Shown here piece by piece: positions 18,036-26,460 of a DNA stretch of 64,000 bases. The notes beneath the pieces are model-generated. The model was given only the letters and a program-made list of their open reading frames with translations. It searched no databases and was not told where the DNA came from. The DNA is from Bradyrhizobium sp. LHD-71 (GTDB taxonomy: Bacteria > Pseudomonadota > Alphaproteobacteria > Rhizobiales > Xanthobacteraceae), in contig NZ_JAVIFX010000001.1 of the NCBI RefSeq assembly GCF_031157255.1, positions 209,121 to 273,120 on the forward strand. The letters are read 5' to 3'. The stretch's first letter is position 1, and each line of letters opens with the position of its first letter. The translations under genes were made by a program, and so were the position numbers.

Positions 18036-18124
18036 CGACAGCGATCCCCAACACCGGCCGCTCACGCGACGGTCCCCGCAGCCGGCGACCCCAATGATCC
18101 AAGCCCGGCCAGTTCGCGAAGATT

Positions 18125-18143
18125 GATAATGATAATGAGAAGC
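18125..18143. promoter_or_regulatory. Fur-box-like sequence upstream of OprB porin
   Basis: GATAATGATAATGAGAAGC matches the first twelve positions of the classical 19-bp Fur consensus exactly and diverges in the third hexamer. It lies about 90 bp before the OprB start and 132 bp before the divergent hypothetical gene. In Rhizobiales iron control is often by Irr/RirA and Fur homologues (Mur) differ in target, so the responding regulator is uncertain. Confidence 0.4.
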
Positions 18144-18274
18144 ATTCGCAACTAGAATTTTGACTGCCGCCGCGACCCGCTATGAATTCCAGGCAACGCC
18201 AGAACAAAACTCGAACACTTTTTCAACGACTCACGTAGGATACTCGGCCCTGAATTCCTGATGGGTGGGGCAAG

Positions 18275-18697
18275 ATGTCTGAAATCGCTCGTGATTTTTC
18301 CGCAGTCGTGCGGCTCTGCGAATATTGCCGCGAGTTGGAGCGGCTGCACCTGTGGGGCGATGACGACGAGATCGATCGCGAATTCAACGCCGTCTGCCGC
18401 GCCATGTGGGCCTATACGTGCGACGACTTCCACGACGACTCGCTCTCGGTGGAGGACCACGCCTTCCTCGACAACCTGACAAAGAAGACCGCGTACGAAT
18501 TCGCGCTGGAGAACGGCTACGACCTCGCCGACTACAACAACGGCGGCTATGTGTCCGACTGGTGGGGGTTTGCCTGGATGATCCTCGCCGAGAAGCGCGG
18601 CCTGTTCACGCCCGAGCAACGCACAGCCGCCTGGGCCAAGCACGACGCGAAGCTCTTGGCCGAGACCAAGGTGATCGGCGTGATCCGGGGACTATGA
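18275..18697 (+). CDS. Conserved-looking hypothetical cytoplasmic protein
   Basis: This 140-residue acidic soluble protein has no signal peptide or membrane helix. A purine-rich GGTGGGGCAAG immediately precedes ATG 18275. Composition and codon pattern are those of a real gene. It is rich in Trp, Tyr, Asp and Cys near the N-terminus (CEYCREL) and has a YDLADYNNGGYVSDWWGF segment. I do not recognise a family. It is transcribed divergently from the OprB porin and shares the region with the Fur-like box. Confidence 0.75.
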   Translation: MSEIARDFSAVVRLCEYCRELERLHLWGDDDEIDREFNAVCRAMWAYTCDDFHDDSLSVEDHAFLDNLTKKTAYEFALENGYDLADYNNGGYVSDWWGFAWMILAEKRGLFTPEQRTAAWAKHDAKLLAETKVIGVIRGL

Positions 18698-18792
18698 ACG
18701 GAGACAATTTTGCGAACGTGGAGGCCCGCGACAAGCACGGGCGTGACGCGTAAGATTAGGCCGCCCTTCCCTCGATCAAGATCAGGCCCGTC

Positions 18793-19419
18793 ATGCTCAA
18801 GTTCTATTTCGCTCCGCAGACCTGCGCACTCGCCTCCCATATCGCCCTGATCGACGCGGGCGCCGTCCACGAAGCGGTGTTCGTCAGCTTCGAGAAGGAA
18901 GAGCAGCGCAAGCCGGAATACCTCGCCATCAATCCGAAGGCGCGCGTGCCCTCGCTGGTCACTGACCGTGGCGTGCTGACCGAGACGCCGGCGATCCTGG
19001 CTTTCATCGCCCAGAGCTGGCCGCAGGCAAAGCTTGCGCCGACCGATCCCTATCAATTCGCGCAGGCGCAGGCATTCAACAGCTACCTCTGTTCGACGCT
19101 GCATGTTGCGCACGCCCACCGTCGGCGCGGCTATCGCTGGGCCGACGAGCCGTCGTCCTTCGCCGACATGGAGCGCAAGGTGCCACAGACAGTCGGCGAC
19201 TGCTTCTCGCTCGTGGAGCAGATTATGTTCAAAGGCCCGTGGGTGCTGGGCGAAAGCTACTCGATCTGCGATCCCTATCTCTTCACCGTCGCACGGTGGA
19301 TTGAAGGCGATGGCATCGACCCGGCGAAATTCCCCAAGGTCGCCGAGCATCGCCGCCGCATGAGCGAGCGCGCATCGGTGCGCGAGGCGCTCGCGGTCCA
19401 AGAGCCGCGCCGGAGCTAG
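18793..19419 (+). CDS. Glutathione S-transferase family protein
   Basis: This 208-residue protein has an N-terminal thioredoxin-fold domain (about 1-78; KFYFAPQTCALASHIALIDAG, NPKARVPSLV, LTETPAILAFIA) and a helical C-terminal domain (SICDPYLFTVARW). These are the marks of bacterial GSTs of the beta class. Ser/Cys residues near position 10-12 are the probable glutathione-activating site. The stop codon TAG at 19417-19419 lies inside the terminal CTAGTGTC of an intergenic hairpin repeat, so the repeat abuts or has inserted at the gene end. Confidence 0.92.
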   Translation: MLKFYFAPQTCALASHIALIDAGAVHEAVFVSFEKEEQRKPEYLAINPKARVPSLVTDRGVLTETPAILAFIAQSWPQAKLAPTDPYQFAQAQAFNSYLCSTLHVAHAHRRRGYRWADEPSSFADMERKVPQTVGDCFSLVEQIMFKGPWVLGESYSICDPYLFTVARWIEGDGIDPAKFPKVAEHRRRMSERASVREALAVQEPRRS

Positions 19420-19491
19420 TGTCCCGAATCCGAGGTTCGCCATACTTTGCAGCGAGCTCAGAGCGAACTTCGGATTCGATCAGGACACTAG
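19416..19491. repeat. Hairpin repeat element 1 (CTAGTGTC ends)
   Basis: This 76-bp element has terminal inverted repeats CTAGTGTC / GACACTAG. Its inner arms are CGAATCCGAGGTTCGC and GCGAACTTCGGATTCG, differing by one base, plus four extra bases (TGAT) in the right arm. The loop is about 22 nt. It is paired with a related element 14 bp downstream. Confidence 0.75.
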
Positions 19492-19504
19492 CAAGCTTAC
19501 GATT

Positions 19505-19583
19505 CTAGTGTCGTTTATGGATCAGAAATTCGCACGATGGACTCGCGGCAATGATGGTGCGAATTTCTGATCCACGACACTAG
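19505..19583. repeat. Hairpin repeat element 2 (CTAGTGTC ends)
   Basis: This 79-bp element has the same CTAGTGTC / GACACTAG ends. Its perfect inner arms are GGATCAGAAATTCGCAC and GTGCGAATTTCTGATCC, with a 4-nt insertion (TTAT) in the left arm and a loop of about 21 nt. The shared ends and the AAG/AATTCGC core show that both elements belong to one family. Confidence 0.8.
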
Positions 19584-19666
19584 GACTGCCCCCGATGCGG
19601 TCAGGGAAGCTTTCCTGCGAACTGCCTTTTGCTTCACGTACGACCGGCGGCGTGATCGGGGTTACA

Positions 19667-20049
19667 ATGAACCGCGATAAGCTCTTCCTGCTCCATCCCG
19701 GCGGTTCTACTGATGGCATTGCGCGCTCATCGAAGGTGTCCTGACCCTGTTCCCCGAACTCAGCCGAGACCTTGATGTGGTGCGGGTCGCATGGGCCGCC
19801 CGAGACAGGAGGTCATTGATCTCGTCGGAGAGGAGAGCCAGTCCCTGCCCTTGCTGGTCCTGGTGTCAGGCGCGACATCTGCACATCAGACAAACACGTA
19901 CAAAGGCCGAGCTTTCATCTCGGACAAGGACAGGATTCTTGCTGCACTCTCAGAACGCCATGGCTTTCCTGAGCCTCATCCGCAGAGGCCGTCTGGATTG
20001 CTGACGTCATTGCCGGCACATTGACACCAGACGAGGAGACGCGCCCTTA
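19667..20049 (+). pseudogene. DUF3088-like gene, frameshifted remnant
   Basis: Fragments of one protein appear in successive frames. MNRDKLFLLHPG starts at ATG 19667, then ALIEGVLTLFPELSRDLDVVRVAW, then RPRQEVIDLVGEESQSLPLLVL and AFISDKDRILAALSERHGFPEPHP. This order resembles DUF3088 proteins, as I remember the family. At least two frameshifts and a missing middle piece (where a CALIEG-type motif joins) make it non-functional. A further frame gives IADVIAGTLTPDEETRP to a stop at 20049, which may be the decayed C-terminus. It follows two intergenic hairpin repeats. The right boundary is uncertain. Confidence 0.6.
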
Positions 20050-20463
20050 GCTGTCCCGGCGCATGGCCGCGTCGACGCTCCAGGGACCGGGCCCTGCGAA
20101 CACGAAGTAGAAGAAGACGAAGCAGTACAGCACCGCAAGTTCGCCGCTATTGACGATCGGAAAGAAGCCTCGGGTGGCATGCGCGATGAAATAGGCGGCC
20201 GCCAGCAGGCCCGACAGGACGAACGCGACAGGCCGTGTGAACAGACCGATCGTAAACAGCGCCCCGCCGATCAATTCCAGCACACCGGCCATGCCCGACA
20301 ACGACGTCACCGACGCATTCGCGAGCGCCGGCACGACCGGGAAGCCGAGGAACTTCGCGGTGCCGTGTTGCATCAGTTCGAGACCTGTCACGATGCGCAG
20401 CACGCTCAGAACACGCGGCGCCCAGGAGTTCAATGTCGCATTCAATGTCGCTTCAGTAGCCAT
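20047..20463 (-). CDS. DoxX family membrane protein
   Basis: This 138-residue protein has four predicted membrane helices and the DoxX signature: RIVTGLELMQHGTAKFLG near the N-terminus, GVLELIGGALFTIGLFTRPVAF, AAYFIAHATRGFFPIVNSGELAVLYCFVF. The family is related to terminal-oxidase and surfactant-like small membrane proteins; its biochemical role is not firmly known. It is a single gene. ATG 20463 lacks an obvious strong Shine-Dalgarno, and 153 bp separate it from the divergent next gene. Confidence 0.9.
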   Translation of the reverse strand: MATEATLNATLNSWAPRVLSVLRIVTGLELMQHGTAKFLGFPVVPALANASVTSLSGMAGVLELIGGALFTIGLFTRPVAFVLSGLLAAAYFIAHATRGFFPIVNSGELAVLYCFVFFYFVFAGPGPWSVDAAMRRDS

Positions 20464-20616
20464 TGGCTGTCCCCTTGACCCGCAATCCCCTGCGGCAGCC
20501 GATCAACCCGCGCGGCGCCCCGCGGGTTCCCGCGGCATACAGTTCTTAAGCCGGCTCGCTTGCGAAGACAAATGTAGCTGTGCAAGGTCTGCTGCGACGA
20601 ACTTTCGAGACGAGGC

Positions 20617-21276
20617 ATGACAACGGTCCGCACCCACTATCTGCACCATCGCATCGACTGCGAGCCAATGGCATGGAATGCCGTCGGCAAGGCACTGGTC
20701 GCCAAGGCGCCGGCGATCGAGGCCGCGGACGGCCTGCTTTACGGCATCTGGCGAAGCCAGATCGGCCAACCGCGCGACACCCTCAACGCCATCACCGTGT
20801 GGGGCGAAGCCGGCGCTGGCCAGGCCGCCTTTATGGATCTGCTCGGACCGACGAACAGCGTTCGCACCCAGGACGTCACGGCGATGACGCCGACGCTGCG
20901 CCCCCTCAGCGACACACCGCCCAGACGACAAGGAAATTTCGCTTTTCGCTGGTTCGAGACGCCGAGGCAGAACTGGCAGGAGTTTCTCGATCTCTGCGCG
21001 CAAGCGTGGCCCGGCTTCGAATCGTCCTACGACTCGCAAGTGATCGGCCTCTGGAAGGTCGAGGATGTCTCCCAGCCCGACGTCGTGCGCAGCCTGTTGC
21101 TGACGCGCCGGCCTGACCTTGCCATGTGGGAGCGCTCGAAGATCCCCCAAGGCGAAAAGGAACAAGCCGTGCGCGACGCGCTGAGCCGCCGCTACGACCT
21201 CTGCTCGTCGACCTACGTCTACACCACGACGCTGATGACGGCCGAGGACCGCGAAGACCGGGAGCGCTGGACCTGA
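20617..21276 (+). CDS. Hypothetical protein, NIPSNAP-like dimeric alpha/beta-barrel repeats
   Basis: This 219-residue soluble protein has two roughly similar halves, each with a pattern like LLYGIWRSQIG...NAITVWGEAG and FETPRQNWQEFLDLCAQAWPGFE...VIGLWKVEDV. The motif WxxFLDLxxxAWPxFE and the closing LLLTRRPDLAMWERS are reminiscent of NIPSNAP or dimeric ferredoxin-like barrel proteins, but this is inference. A GACGAGG lies just before ATG 20617. It precedes the TRAP transporter genes by 212 bp and may or may not be coexpressed with them. Confidence 0.7.
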   Translation: MTTVRTHYLHHRIDCEPMAWNAVGKALVAKAPAIEAADGLLYGIWRSQIGQPRDTLNAITVWGEAGAGQAAFMDLLGPTNSVRTQDVTAMTPTLRPLSDTPPRRQGNFAFRWFETPRQNWQEFLDLCAQAWPGFESSYDSQVIGLWKVEDVSQPDVVRSLLLTRRPDLAMWERSKIPQGEKEQAVRDALSRRYDLCSSTYVYTTTLMTAEDREDRERWT

Positions 21277-21488
21277 AGCGGAGCTTGCGCCCGCCGCCCT
21301 CAAATCGGCCACGTCAAGCCCAACATTAATTGAGCGAATTTCGCGCAATAAATGCTTGCCATCGCTCGATAAATCCGTCTCGATACGCCGCGCTGAAACG
21401 AGCCGCCAGGGCACTTTCCGGCAACGAGCGAAACCGCTGCCTGAAGGCCCGAGAACAACGCGGCCGCTGCAGCCCCCGGGGGACACGC

Positions 21489-23522
21489 ATGTCATCAAAC
21501 GATACGCCGGCGAAGGACGTGCCGGCGCAAGACGAGATTGTTACAGTTTCGGACGACGCGCTGCGCAAGGCGGAGCAGTTTGTCGAGGCGGAGGAAGGCG
21601 CGACAAATCGCCTGTCCGGCTGGGCCGGAACGGCGGTGACCGCCATTGCCGTGGCGATGACCCTCTTCCACCTTTATGCCGCCTACGCGATCGTGCCAAC
21701 GCAGGAGCTGCGCTACACCCACGTCGCCTTTACCCTGGTGTTAAGCTTCCTCCTGTTCCCGCTGGCCGCACGCTTCCGCAACCGCGTACGGTGGTGGGAT
21801 ATCATCCCGGGTCTCCTTGCAGTCGCCACCATCGCCTATGCGCTATGGGGCGGCGAGGACTTCACCGATCGCGCGGCTGTTCCCGAGCGCTGGGATATCG
21901 CCGTCGGCGTCGTTTTCATCGTGCTATTGCTGGAAGCCACACGGCGCACCACCGGCCCGATCATGCCCGTGGTCGCCATCGTGTTCATCGCCTATGCGAT
22001 GTTGGGACCCTACCTTCCTGCGCCCTGGACGCATCGTGGCTACGACCTTGCGCGCCTGGTCGGACACCTGTTCATCACCCTCGAAGGAGTTTTCGGCGTC
22101 GCGGTCGACGTGTCGGCGACCCTGATCATTCTGTTCACGATCTATGGCGCGTTCCTGCACCAGTCGGGTGCGGGAAAGTTCTTCATCGATTTCTCGCTGG
22201 CGCTCATGGGCGGCAAGCCGAACAGCGCCGGACGCACTGTTGTGCTGTCGTCGTTCCTGCTGGGCGGCCCATCCGGTTCGGGCGTCGCCACCACGGTAAT
22301 GATCGGCACCGTCGCCTATCCGATGCTGGAAAAGGCGGGCTTCGAGAAGAACGCTGCCGGCGGACTCCTTGCCGCCGGCGGGCTCGGCGCGATCCTGTCT
22401 CCGCCCGTGCTGGGTGCCGCAGCCTTCCTGATCGCCGAGTTTTTGAAGATCGGCTATCTCGAAGTGATTCAGATGGCGATCATTCCGACCTGCCTCTACT
22501 ACCTGTCGCTGCTCATCATGGTGGAGCTCGATGCGCGGCGGTTCGGCGCGCACGACGTGTCGCTCCACCTCGACATGACGCTCGGCCAGATGACGCGGCG
22601 CTATGGCTTCCACTTCGTCTCGCTGCTCGCCGTCGTCATCTTCATGCTGTTCGGATATTCCGCGTCGCTGTCGGTGTTCTACGCCACACTTACGACTTTC
22701 GCGCTGAGCTTCCTTCGCCCCGAAACCGCGCTGGTACCGAAGAAGCTGGTGCGCGCGATGGCCGACGGCTCGATTGGCGCGTTGAACGCGGCGACGACGT
22801 GCGCCTGCGCCGGCATCGTCGTCGGCGTCGTCACTCTGACCGGTCTCGGGCTGAAATTTTCGTCGATCGTCATCACCTATGCCGGAGGCAGCCTGCTGCT
22901 GACGGCCGCCTACACGGCGCTGATCGTCTGGATCATCGGGCTCGCGGTCCCGGTGACGGCCTCCTACATCATCTGCGCGGTGATCGCAGCGCCTGCGCTG
23001 ACCAAGCTCGGCGTTCCGGATTTCGCTGCGCACATGTTCATTTTCTACTATGCTGTGCTGTCCGAGGTGTCGCCGCCGACGGCGCTCTCGCCGTTCGCAG
23101 CCGCTGCGATCACCGGCGGCGATCCCTACAGGACCACGCTGCAATCCTGGAAATACACCCTTCCCGCCTTCCTCGTGCCGTTCGTGTTCGTGGTCGATCC
23201 GCAAGGCGTCGGCCTGCTGCTGAAGATTCCGAAGGACGGATCCTGGATCGACATCCTGCTCATCACCGCCAAGACGACACTCGGCCTGCTGGCATTGGCT
23301 GCCGCCGCACAGAACTGGGTGCTGCGAAAAAATACCACGCTTGAACGCGCGCTGCTTGTGCTATCGGGGCTGCTGCTGGTGTTTCCCGCATTGATCGAGG
23401 CGATCATCGAACTCATCGTCGGGCGCGACATCAGTTATACTTTTGTACCAGGCGTCCTGATCGGGCTCGGCGTGGTACTGTGGCAAGCAAGAACGCCGAC
23501 ACAGCCGGCGGTCACGACGTAA
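21489..23522 (+). CDS. TRAP transporter permease, fused DctQ-DctM (TAXI type)
   Basis: This 677-residue inner-membrane protein has a small N-terminal DctQ-like portion (about 40-190) fused to a large DctM portion. The latter shows the family motif GGPSGSGVATTVMIG...GGLGAILSPPVLGAAAFLIAEFL and many membrane helices. It would import a carboxylate-like solute using the Na+/proton gradient together with the TAXI binding protein encoded 12 bp downstream. ATG 21489 was chosen because it follows GGGGGA and precedes a plausible acidic cytoplasmic N-terminus; the frame is open 53 codons further upstream. The substrate is unknown. Confidence 0.94.
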   Translation: MSSNDTPAKDVPAQDEIVTVSDDALRKAEQFVEAEEGATNRLSGWAGTAVTAIAVAMTLFHLYAAYAIVPTQELRYTHVAFTLVLSFLLFPLAARFRNRVRWWDIIPGLLAVATIAYALWGGEDFTDRAAVPERWDIAVGVVFIVLLLEATRRTTGPIMPVVAIVFIAYAMLGPYLPAPWTHRGYDLARLVGHLFITLEGVFGVAVDVSATLIILFTIYGAFLHQSGAGKFFIDFSLALMGGKPNSAGRTVVLSSFLLGGPSGSGVATTVMIGTVAYPMLEKAGFEKNAAGGLLAAGGLGAILSPPVLGAAAFLIAEFLKIGYLEVIQMAIIPTCLYYLSLLIMVELDARRFGAHDVSLHLDMTLGQMTRRYGFHFVSLLAVVIFMLFGYSASLSVFYATLTTFALSFLRPETALVPKKLVRAMADGSIGALNAATTCACAGIVVGVVTLTGLGLKFSSIVITYAGGSLLLTAAYTALIVWIIGLAVPVTASYIICAVIAAPALTKLGVPDFAAHMFIFYYAVLSEVSPPTALSPFAAAAITGGDPYRTTLQSWKYTLPAFLVPFVFVVDPQGVGLLLKIPKDGSWIDILLITAKTTLGLLALAAAAQNWVLRKNTTLERALLVLSGLLLVFPALIEAIIELIVGRDISYTFVPGVLIGLGVVLWQARTPTQPAVTT

Positions 23523-23534
23523 TGGGAGTGAACG

Positions 23535-24512
23535 ATGTCGAACAGAGTTTTTAGAACCGCAGCTGCGCTGACGGTGGTTGCCGCGGCCGGCCTTGCCTGC
23601 GCCGGCATCGTGCATGCGCAGCAAAAGACGATAGCGATCGGCACCGGCGGCACCGGTGGCGTCTACTATCCGCTCGGCGGCGCGGTCGCCAACGTGCTGT
23701 CGAAGAACCTGCCGAACGTGCAGGCTACCGCCGAGGTGACCGGCGGCTCGGTCGACAATCTCAAGCTGATCGGCGCTGGTCGGAGTGAACTCGGCTTCAC
23801 CATGGCCGATGCCGCGCTCGATGCGCTGAAGGGGGAGGACAAGTTCAAAGGCGGCAAGGTACCGTTGCAGACGCTTCTGGTTGTCTATCCAAACCGCATG
23901 CATGTGGTGACGGTCGAAGGGAGCGGCATCGAGAAGATGTCCGACCTGAAAGGCAAGCGCGTGTCGACCGGCTCGCCGGGCAGCGCCACCGAGGTCATGG
24001 CTTTCCGCGTGATCGAGGCCGCCGGCCTCGACAAGGACAAAGACATGAAGCGTGAGCGGCTCGGTGTGGCCGAGTCTGTGAACGCGGTGAAGGACAAGAA
24101 GATCGATGCGTTCTTCTGGGTCGGCGGCATTCCGACGGCTGCAGTGACGGACCTCGCCGCGACGCCCGGCGTCAAGATCAAGATGATCGATCACGCGGAC
24201 GCTGTCGCAAAGATGAATGCGAAGTATGGCGATCTCTATGCGATGGGCACGATCCCGAAGGGATCCTATCCGGGCTATGACAAGGACAACGCGATCGCCG
24301 AAGTCTGGAACATCATCGTCACCGGCGACAAGATGAGCAACGACGAGGCCTACAACATCGTCAAGACGCTGGTGGAGAAGAAGGCCGATCTGGTCGCCGT
24401 GCACAAGGAAGCGGAGAGCTTCTCCCTTGACAACCAGAAGCAGTCGAAGTCGCCGATCCCGTTCCATCCCGGCGCGCTGAAGTACTTTAAGGAAAAGGGC
24501 ATCACGAACTGA
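23535..24512 (+). CDS. TAXI-family TRAP transporter solute-binding protein
   Basis: This 325-residue periplasmic protein has a signal peptide (about 1-28, ending GIVHAQQ). The TAXI opening IAIGTGGTGGVYYPLGGAVAN is followed by VTGGSVDNLKLIGAGRSELGFTMADAA and FKGKRVSTGSPGSATE-like segments typical of TAXI receptors. It captures the substrate for the fused permease directly upstream. GGGAG lies ahead of ATG 23535. Together the two genes form a complete TAXI-TRAP system, as the DctQ part is fused to DctM. Glutamate/glutamine-like or other carboxylate ligands are known for the family; none can be assigned here. Confidence 0.95.
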   Translation: MSNRVFRTAAALTVVAAAGLACAGIVHAQQKTIAIGTGGTGGVYYPLGGAVANVLSKNLPNVQATAEVTGGSVDNLKLIGAGRSELGFTMADAALDALKGEDKFKGGKVPLQTLLVVYPNRMHVVTVEGSGIEKMSDLKGKRVSTGSPGSATEVMAFRVIEAAGLDKDKDMKRERLGVAESVNAVKDKKIDAFFWVGGIPTAAVTDLAATPGVKIKMIDHADAVAKMNAKYGDLYAMGTIPKGSYPGYDKDNAIAEVWNIIVTGDKMSNDEAYNIVKTLVEKKADLVAVHKEAESFSLDNQKQSKSPIPFHPGALKYFKEKGITN

Positions 24513-24521
24513 CGCCCTTTT
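24493..24521 (+). terminator. Possible terminator of the TRAP operon
   Basis: AAAAGGGC (24493-24500) pairs with GCCCTTTT (24514-24521) around a 13-nt loop that contains the stop codon. The right arm itself supplies a short U-run. The stem is short, so efficiency is uncertain. Confidence 0.4.
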
Positions 24522-24575
24522 CACGACCTGGAAATCAGGTTGGTCTCGTCGCAATCACAGTCTCGGTGTCGCCCC

Positions 24576-24654
24576 CGCGGAGGCGGGGGCCGATATTCCA
24601 GAGCGTCCGAGGCTAGATCACTGTCGCTCTGGAATATGGATCCCCGCCTCCGCG
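24576..24654. repeat. Palindromic intergenic repeat
   Basis: Two 30-bp arms (24576-24605 and 24625-24654) are inverted copies with three mismatches, built around CGCGGAGGCGGGG and ATATTCCAGAGCG. They are separated by 19 bp. The structure is a REP/MITE-like palindrome lying between convergent transcription units. Confidence 0.8.
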
Positions 24655-24739
24655 AGGAGGACGCCGAGCGTTTTGTCGTATCGGCGTTCAACCTAAACTC
24701 ATCACGCCTTCAGCAACGGCAAGTCGGGACCTGATTGCG

Positions 24740-25252
24740 CTAAGGCGCGAACCGCGTGAAGACGTAGTCGTGTCCTTTCACCCGCGCCTCGTGGCACGCA
24801 AAGCAGGTTTGATGCTGCGCCTCGTCGACGGGCTTGCCGTCGACAAATCTGCCGAACCCCCAGCCGCCGGTGGCCGCATATTTCTTCGAATCCTTGACCA
24901 TGATCTGGATGGTCGTGGCCGCACCTGGAACAGAGGCAGGTTCGAATTCAGGCGATTGCACATGTTTCCAGGCAAGCTTTGCGAGAACGGTTCCATCCGG
25001 AAACGGCAGCGTCCCCTCACGATAGGCTTTGATCGCTGTGGCGTTTCCGAGGACGGCGCGGAGCTCGTTCAGCGGCTCCGCTTCCTGGGCCACTCCAATC
25101 AACTCCCATTGGCGATATCCCTCCGGGATTGTGACTCCATAGATCGGCGACGCCGCTTCAGCGCTTGCCTTGCTTTCGGCGACAACCATCATGGCCAACG
25201 CGGCCGAGACCCCGGCGGCTGCAGACAGCAGGAGATAGAGCGATCTCATCAT
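24740..25252 (-). CDS. Cytochrome P460 family protein
   Basis: This 170-residue exported c-type haem protein has a signal peptide (about 1-33) and a P460-type domain: IPEGYRQWELIGVAQ, FPDGTVLAKLAWK, IMVKDSKKYAATGGWGFGRF, and a single haem-binding CFACH near the C-terminus followed by GHDYVFTRFAP. Family members handle hydroxylamine, NO or are of unknown role in non-nitrifiers. ATG 25252 follows GGAGG by six bases; an in-frame ATG eight codons upstream lies before the ribosome site. It follows the hydrolase gene by 20 bp and is probably cotranscribed. Confidence 0.92.
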   Translation of the reverse strand: MMRSLYLLLSAAAGVSAALAMMVVAESKASAEAASPIYGVTIPEGYRQWELIGVAQEAEPLNELRAVLGNATAIKAYREGTLPFPDGTVLAKLAWKHVQSPEFEPASVPGAATTIQIMVKDSKKYAATGGWGFGRFVDGKPVDEAQHQTCFACHEARVKGHDYVFTRFAP

Positions 25253-25272
25253 CGAGTTCCTCCGGCTCTTGA

Positions 25273-26340
25273 TCAAAAGCGATCAGCATCGATGACGGCC
25301 TGAGCGAACTCGCGCGGCGCTTCCTGAGGCAGATTGTGCCCGATACCGCCCTTGATGACGCGGTGTGCATACTTGCCCGAGAATTTCTTGGCGTAGACAC
25401 TGGCGTCCGGGTGCGGCGCACCGTTGGCATCGCCTTCAAGGGTGATGGTGGGCACCGAGATGACCGGCCCCTGAGCAAGCCGCTTTTCCAGATCGTCGAA
25501 TTTCGGCTCGCCCTCAGCCAGGCTGAGCCGCCAGCGATAATTATGGATCACGATGTCGACGTGATCAGGATTATCGAAAGCCTTTGCGCTACGGTCGAAC
25601 GTGGCATCGTCAAAATGCCACTTTGGCGAAGCCAGCCGCCAGATGAGTTTCGAAAAATCATGTCGGTATTTGTCATAGCCAGCGCGGCCGCGCTCGGTGG
25701 CGAAGTAGTACTGGTACCACCATTCGAGCTCCGCCTTCGGCGGCAGCGGCACCTTGTTGCCTTCCTGGCTGCCGATCAGATAGCCGCTCACGGACACCAA
25801 GGCCTTGCAGCGCTCCGGCCAGAGCGCCGCGATGATGTCGGCTGTCCGCGCGCCCCAGTCATAACCGGCGATGGTTGCCTTCTCGATCCTGAGAGCATCC
25901 ATCAGCGCGACGATGTCAGTCGCGAGCGCCGCCTGCTGGCCGTTTCGGGGTGTCGCATTTGAAAGGAAGCGCGTCGTGCCGTAGCCGCGCAAATACGGGA
26001 TGATCACCCGGTATCCAGCGGAAGCCAGCAGCGGAGCGACGTCGACATAGCTATAGATGTCGTAAGGCCAGCCGTGCAGCAGGATGACGGCAGGCCCGTC
26101 AGCAGGACCGACTTCAGCGTACCCGACGTTCAGGACGCCGGCATCGACCTGCTTCAGTGTGCTGAAGGACGTATGCGTTCCCGGTCGGACGGCGGGCAGC
26201 TTCGGCGCGGACGTGCTGGCGGCCTGCGCACTGGTCGACCTGATCACTCCGAGTTGCGCGAGAGCGAAGGTCGCGGCGGCAATGCCGAAAAAGCGACGTC
26301 GACGATGATTGATTTGCTCTGACATTGCGCTCGCATCCAT
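25273..26340 (-). CDS. Alpha/beta hydrolase, Tat-exported, epoxide-hydrolase-like
   Basis: This 355-residue protein begins with a Tat-type signal (NHRRRRFFGIAAATFALAQLG, about 8-40), so it is probably exported folded to the periplasm. The hydrolase fold shows the oxyanion motif LLHGWPYDIYSY, the nucleophile elbow GYDWGARTADI with Asp as nucleophile, and a C-terminal catalytic His in GIGHNLPQEAP. Asp nucleophile plus HGWP is the pattern of epoxide hydrolases and haloalkane dehalogenases. ATG 26340 follows AAGGAG by eight bases. It lies upstream of the cytochrome P460 gene in the same direction. The substrate is unknown. Confidence 0.9.
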   Translation of the reverse strand: MDASAMSEQINHRRRRFFGIAAATFALAQLGVIRSTSAQAASTSAPKLPAVRPGTHTSFSTLKQVDAGVLNVGYAEVGPADGPAVILLHGWPYDIYSYVDVAPLLASAGYRVIIPYLRGYGTTRFLSNATPRNGQQAALATDIVALMDALRIEKATIAGYDWGARTADIIAALWPERCKALVSVSGYLIGSQEGNKVPLPPKAELEWWYQYYFATERGRAGYDKYRHDFSKLIWRLASPKWHFDDATFDRSAKAFDNPDHVDIVIHNYRWRLSLAEGEPKFDDLEKRLAQGPVISVPTITLEGDANGAPHPDASVYAKKFSGKYAHRVIKGGIGHNLPQEAPREFAQAVIDADRF

Positions 26341-26382
26341 CGGTGGCTCTCCTTGATTCGAATGCATTGGACTCGGCTCCAC

Positions 26383-26460
26383 TCAGGCAGGATTGATTGC
26401 GATATCGACGTTGTCGCGCGTGGCCTTGGCGTGCGGCCGGGTTCGGTACGTCGCGCGCAT
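26383..26460 (-). CDS. 25-residue small ORF with strong ribosome binding site
   Basis: ATG 26460 is preceded by GAGGAG with seven-base spacing. The short frame encodes a basic peptide beginning MRATYRTRPHAKATRD and ending INPA at TGA 26383. It lies 42 bp before the Tat-exported hydrolase start on the same strand. It could be a leader peptide controlling the operon or an independent microprotein. I recognise no family. The strength of the ribosome site is the main evidence. Confidence 0.45.
   Translation of the reverse strand: MRATYRTRPHAKATRDNVDIAINPA

Noticed and set aside
18694..18753. 19-codon ORF overlapping the stop of the hypothetical gene at 18275 (ATGA)
   Set aside because: The overlap is suggestive of coupling, but the peptide is hydrophilic, very short and without its own ribosome site, so it is not called.
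21356..23344. 662-codon frame overlapping the TRAP permease on the same strand
   Set aside because: Arg/His/Gly-rich out-of-frame translation; the permease frame has continuous membrane helices.
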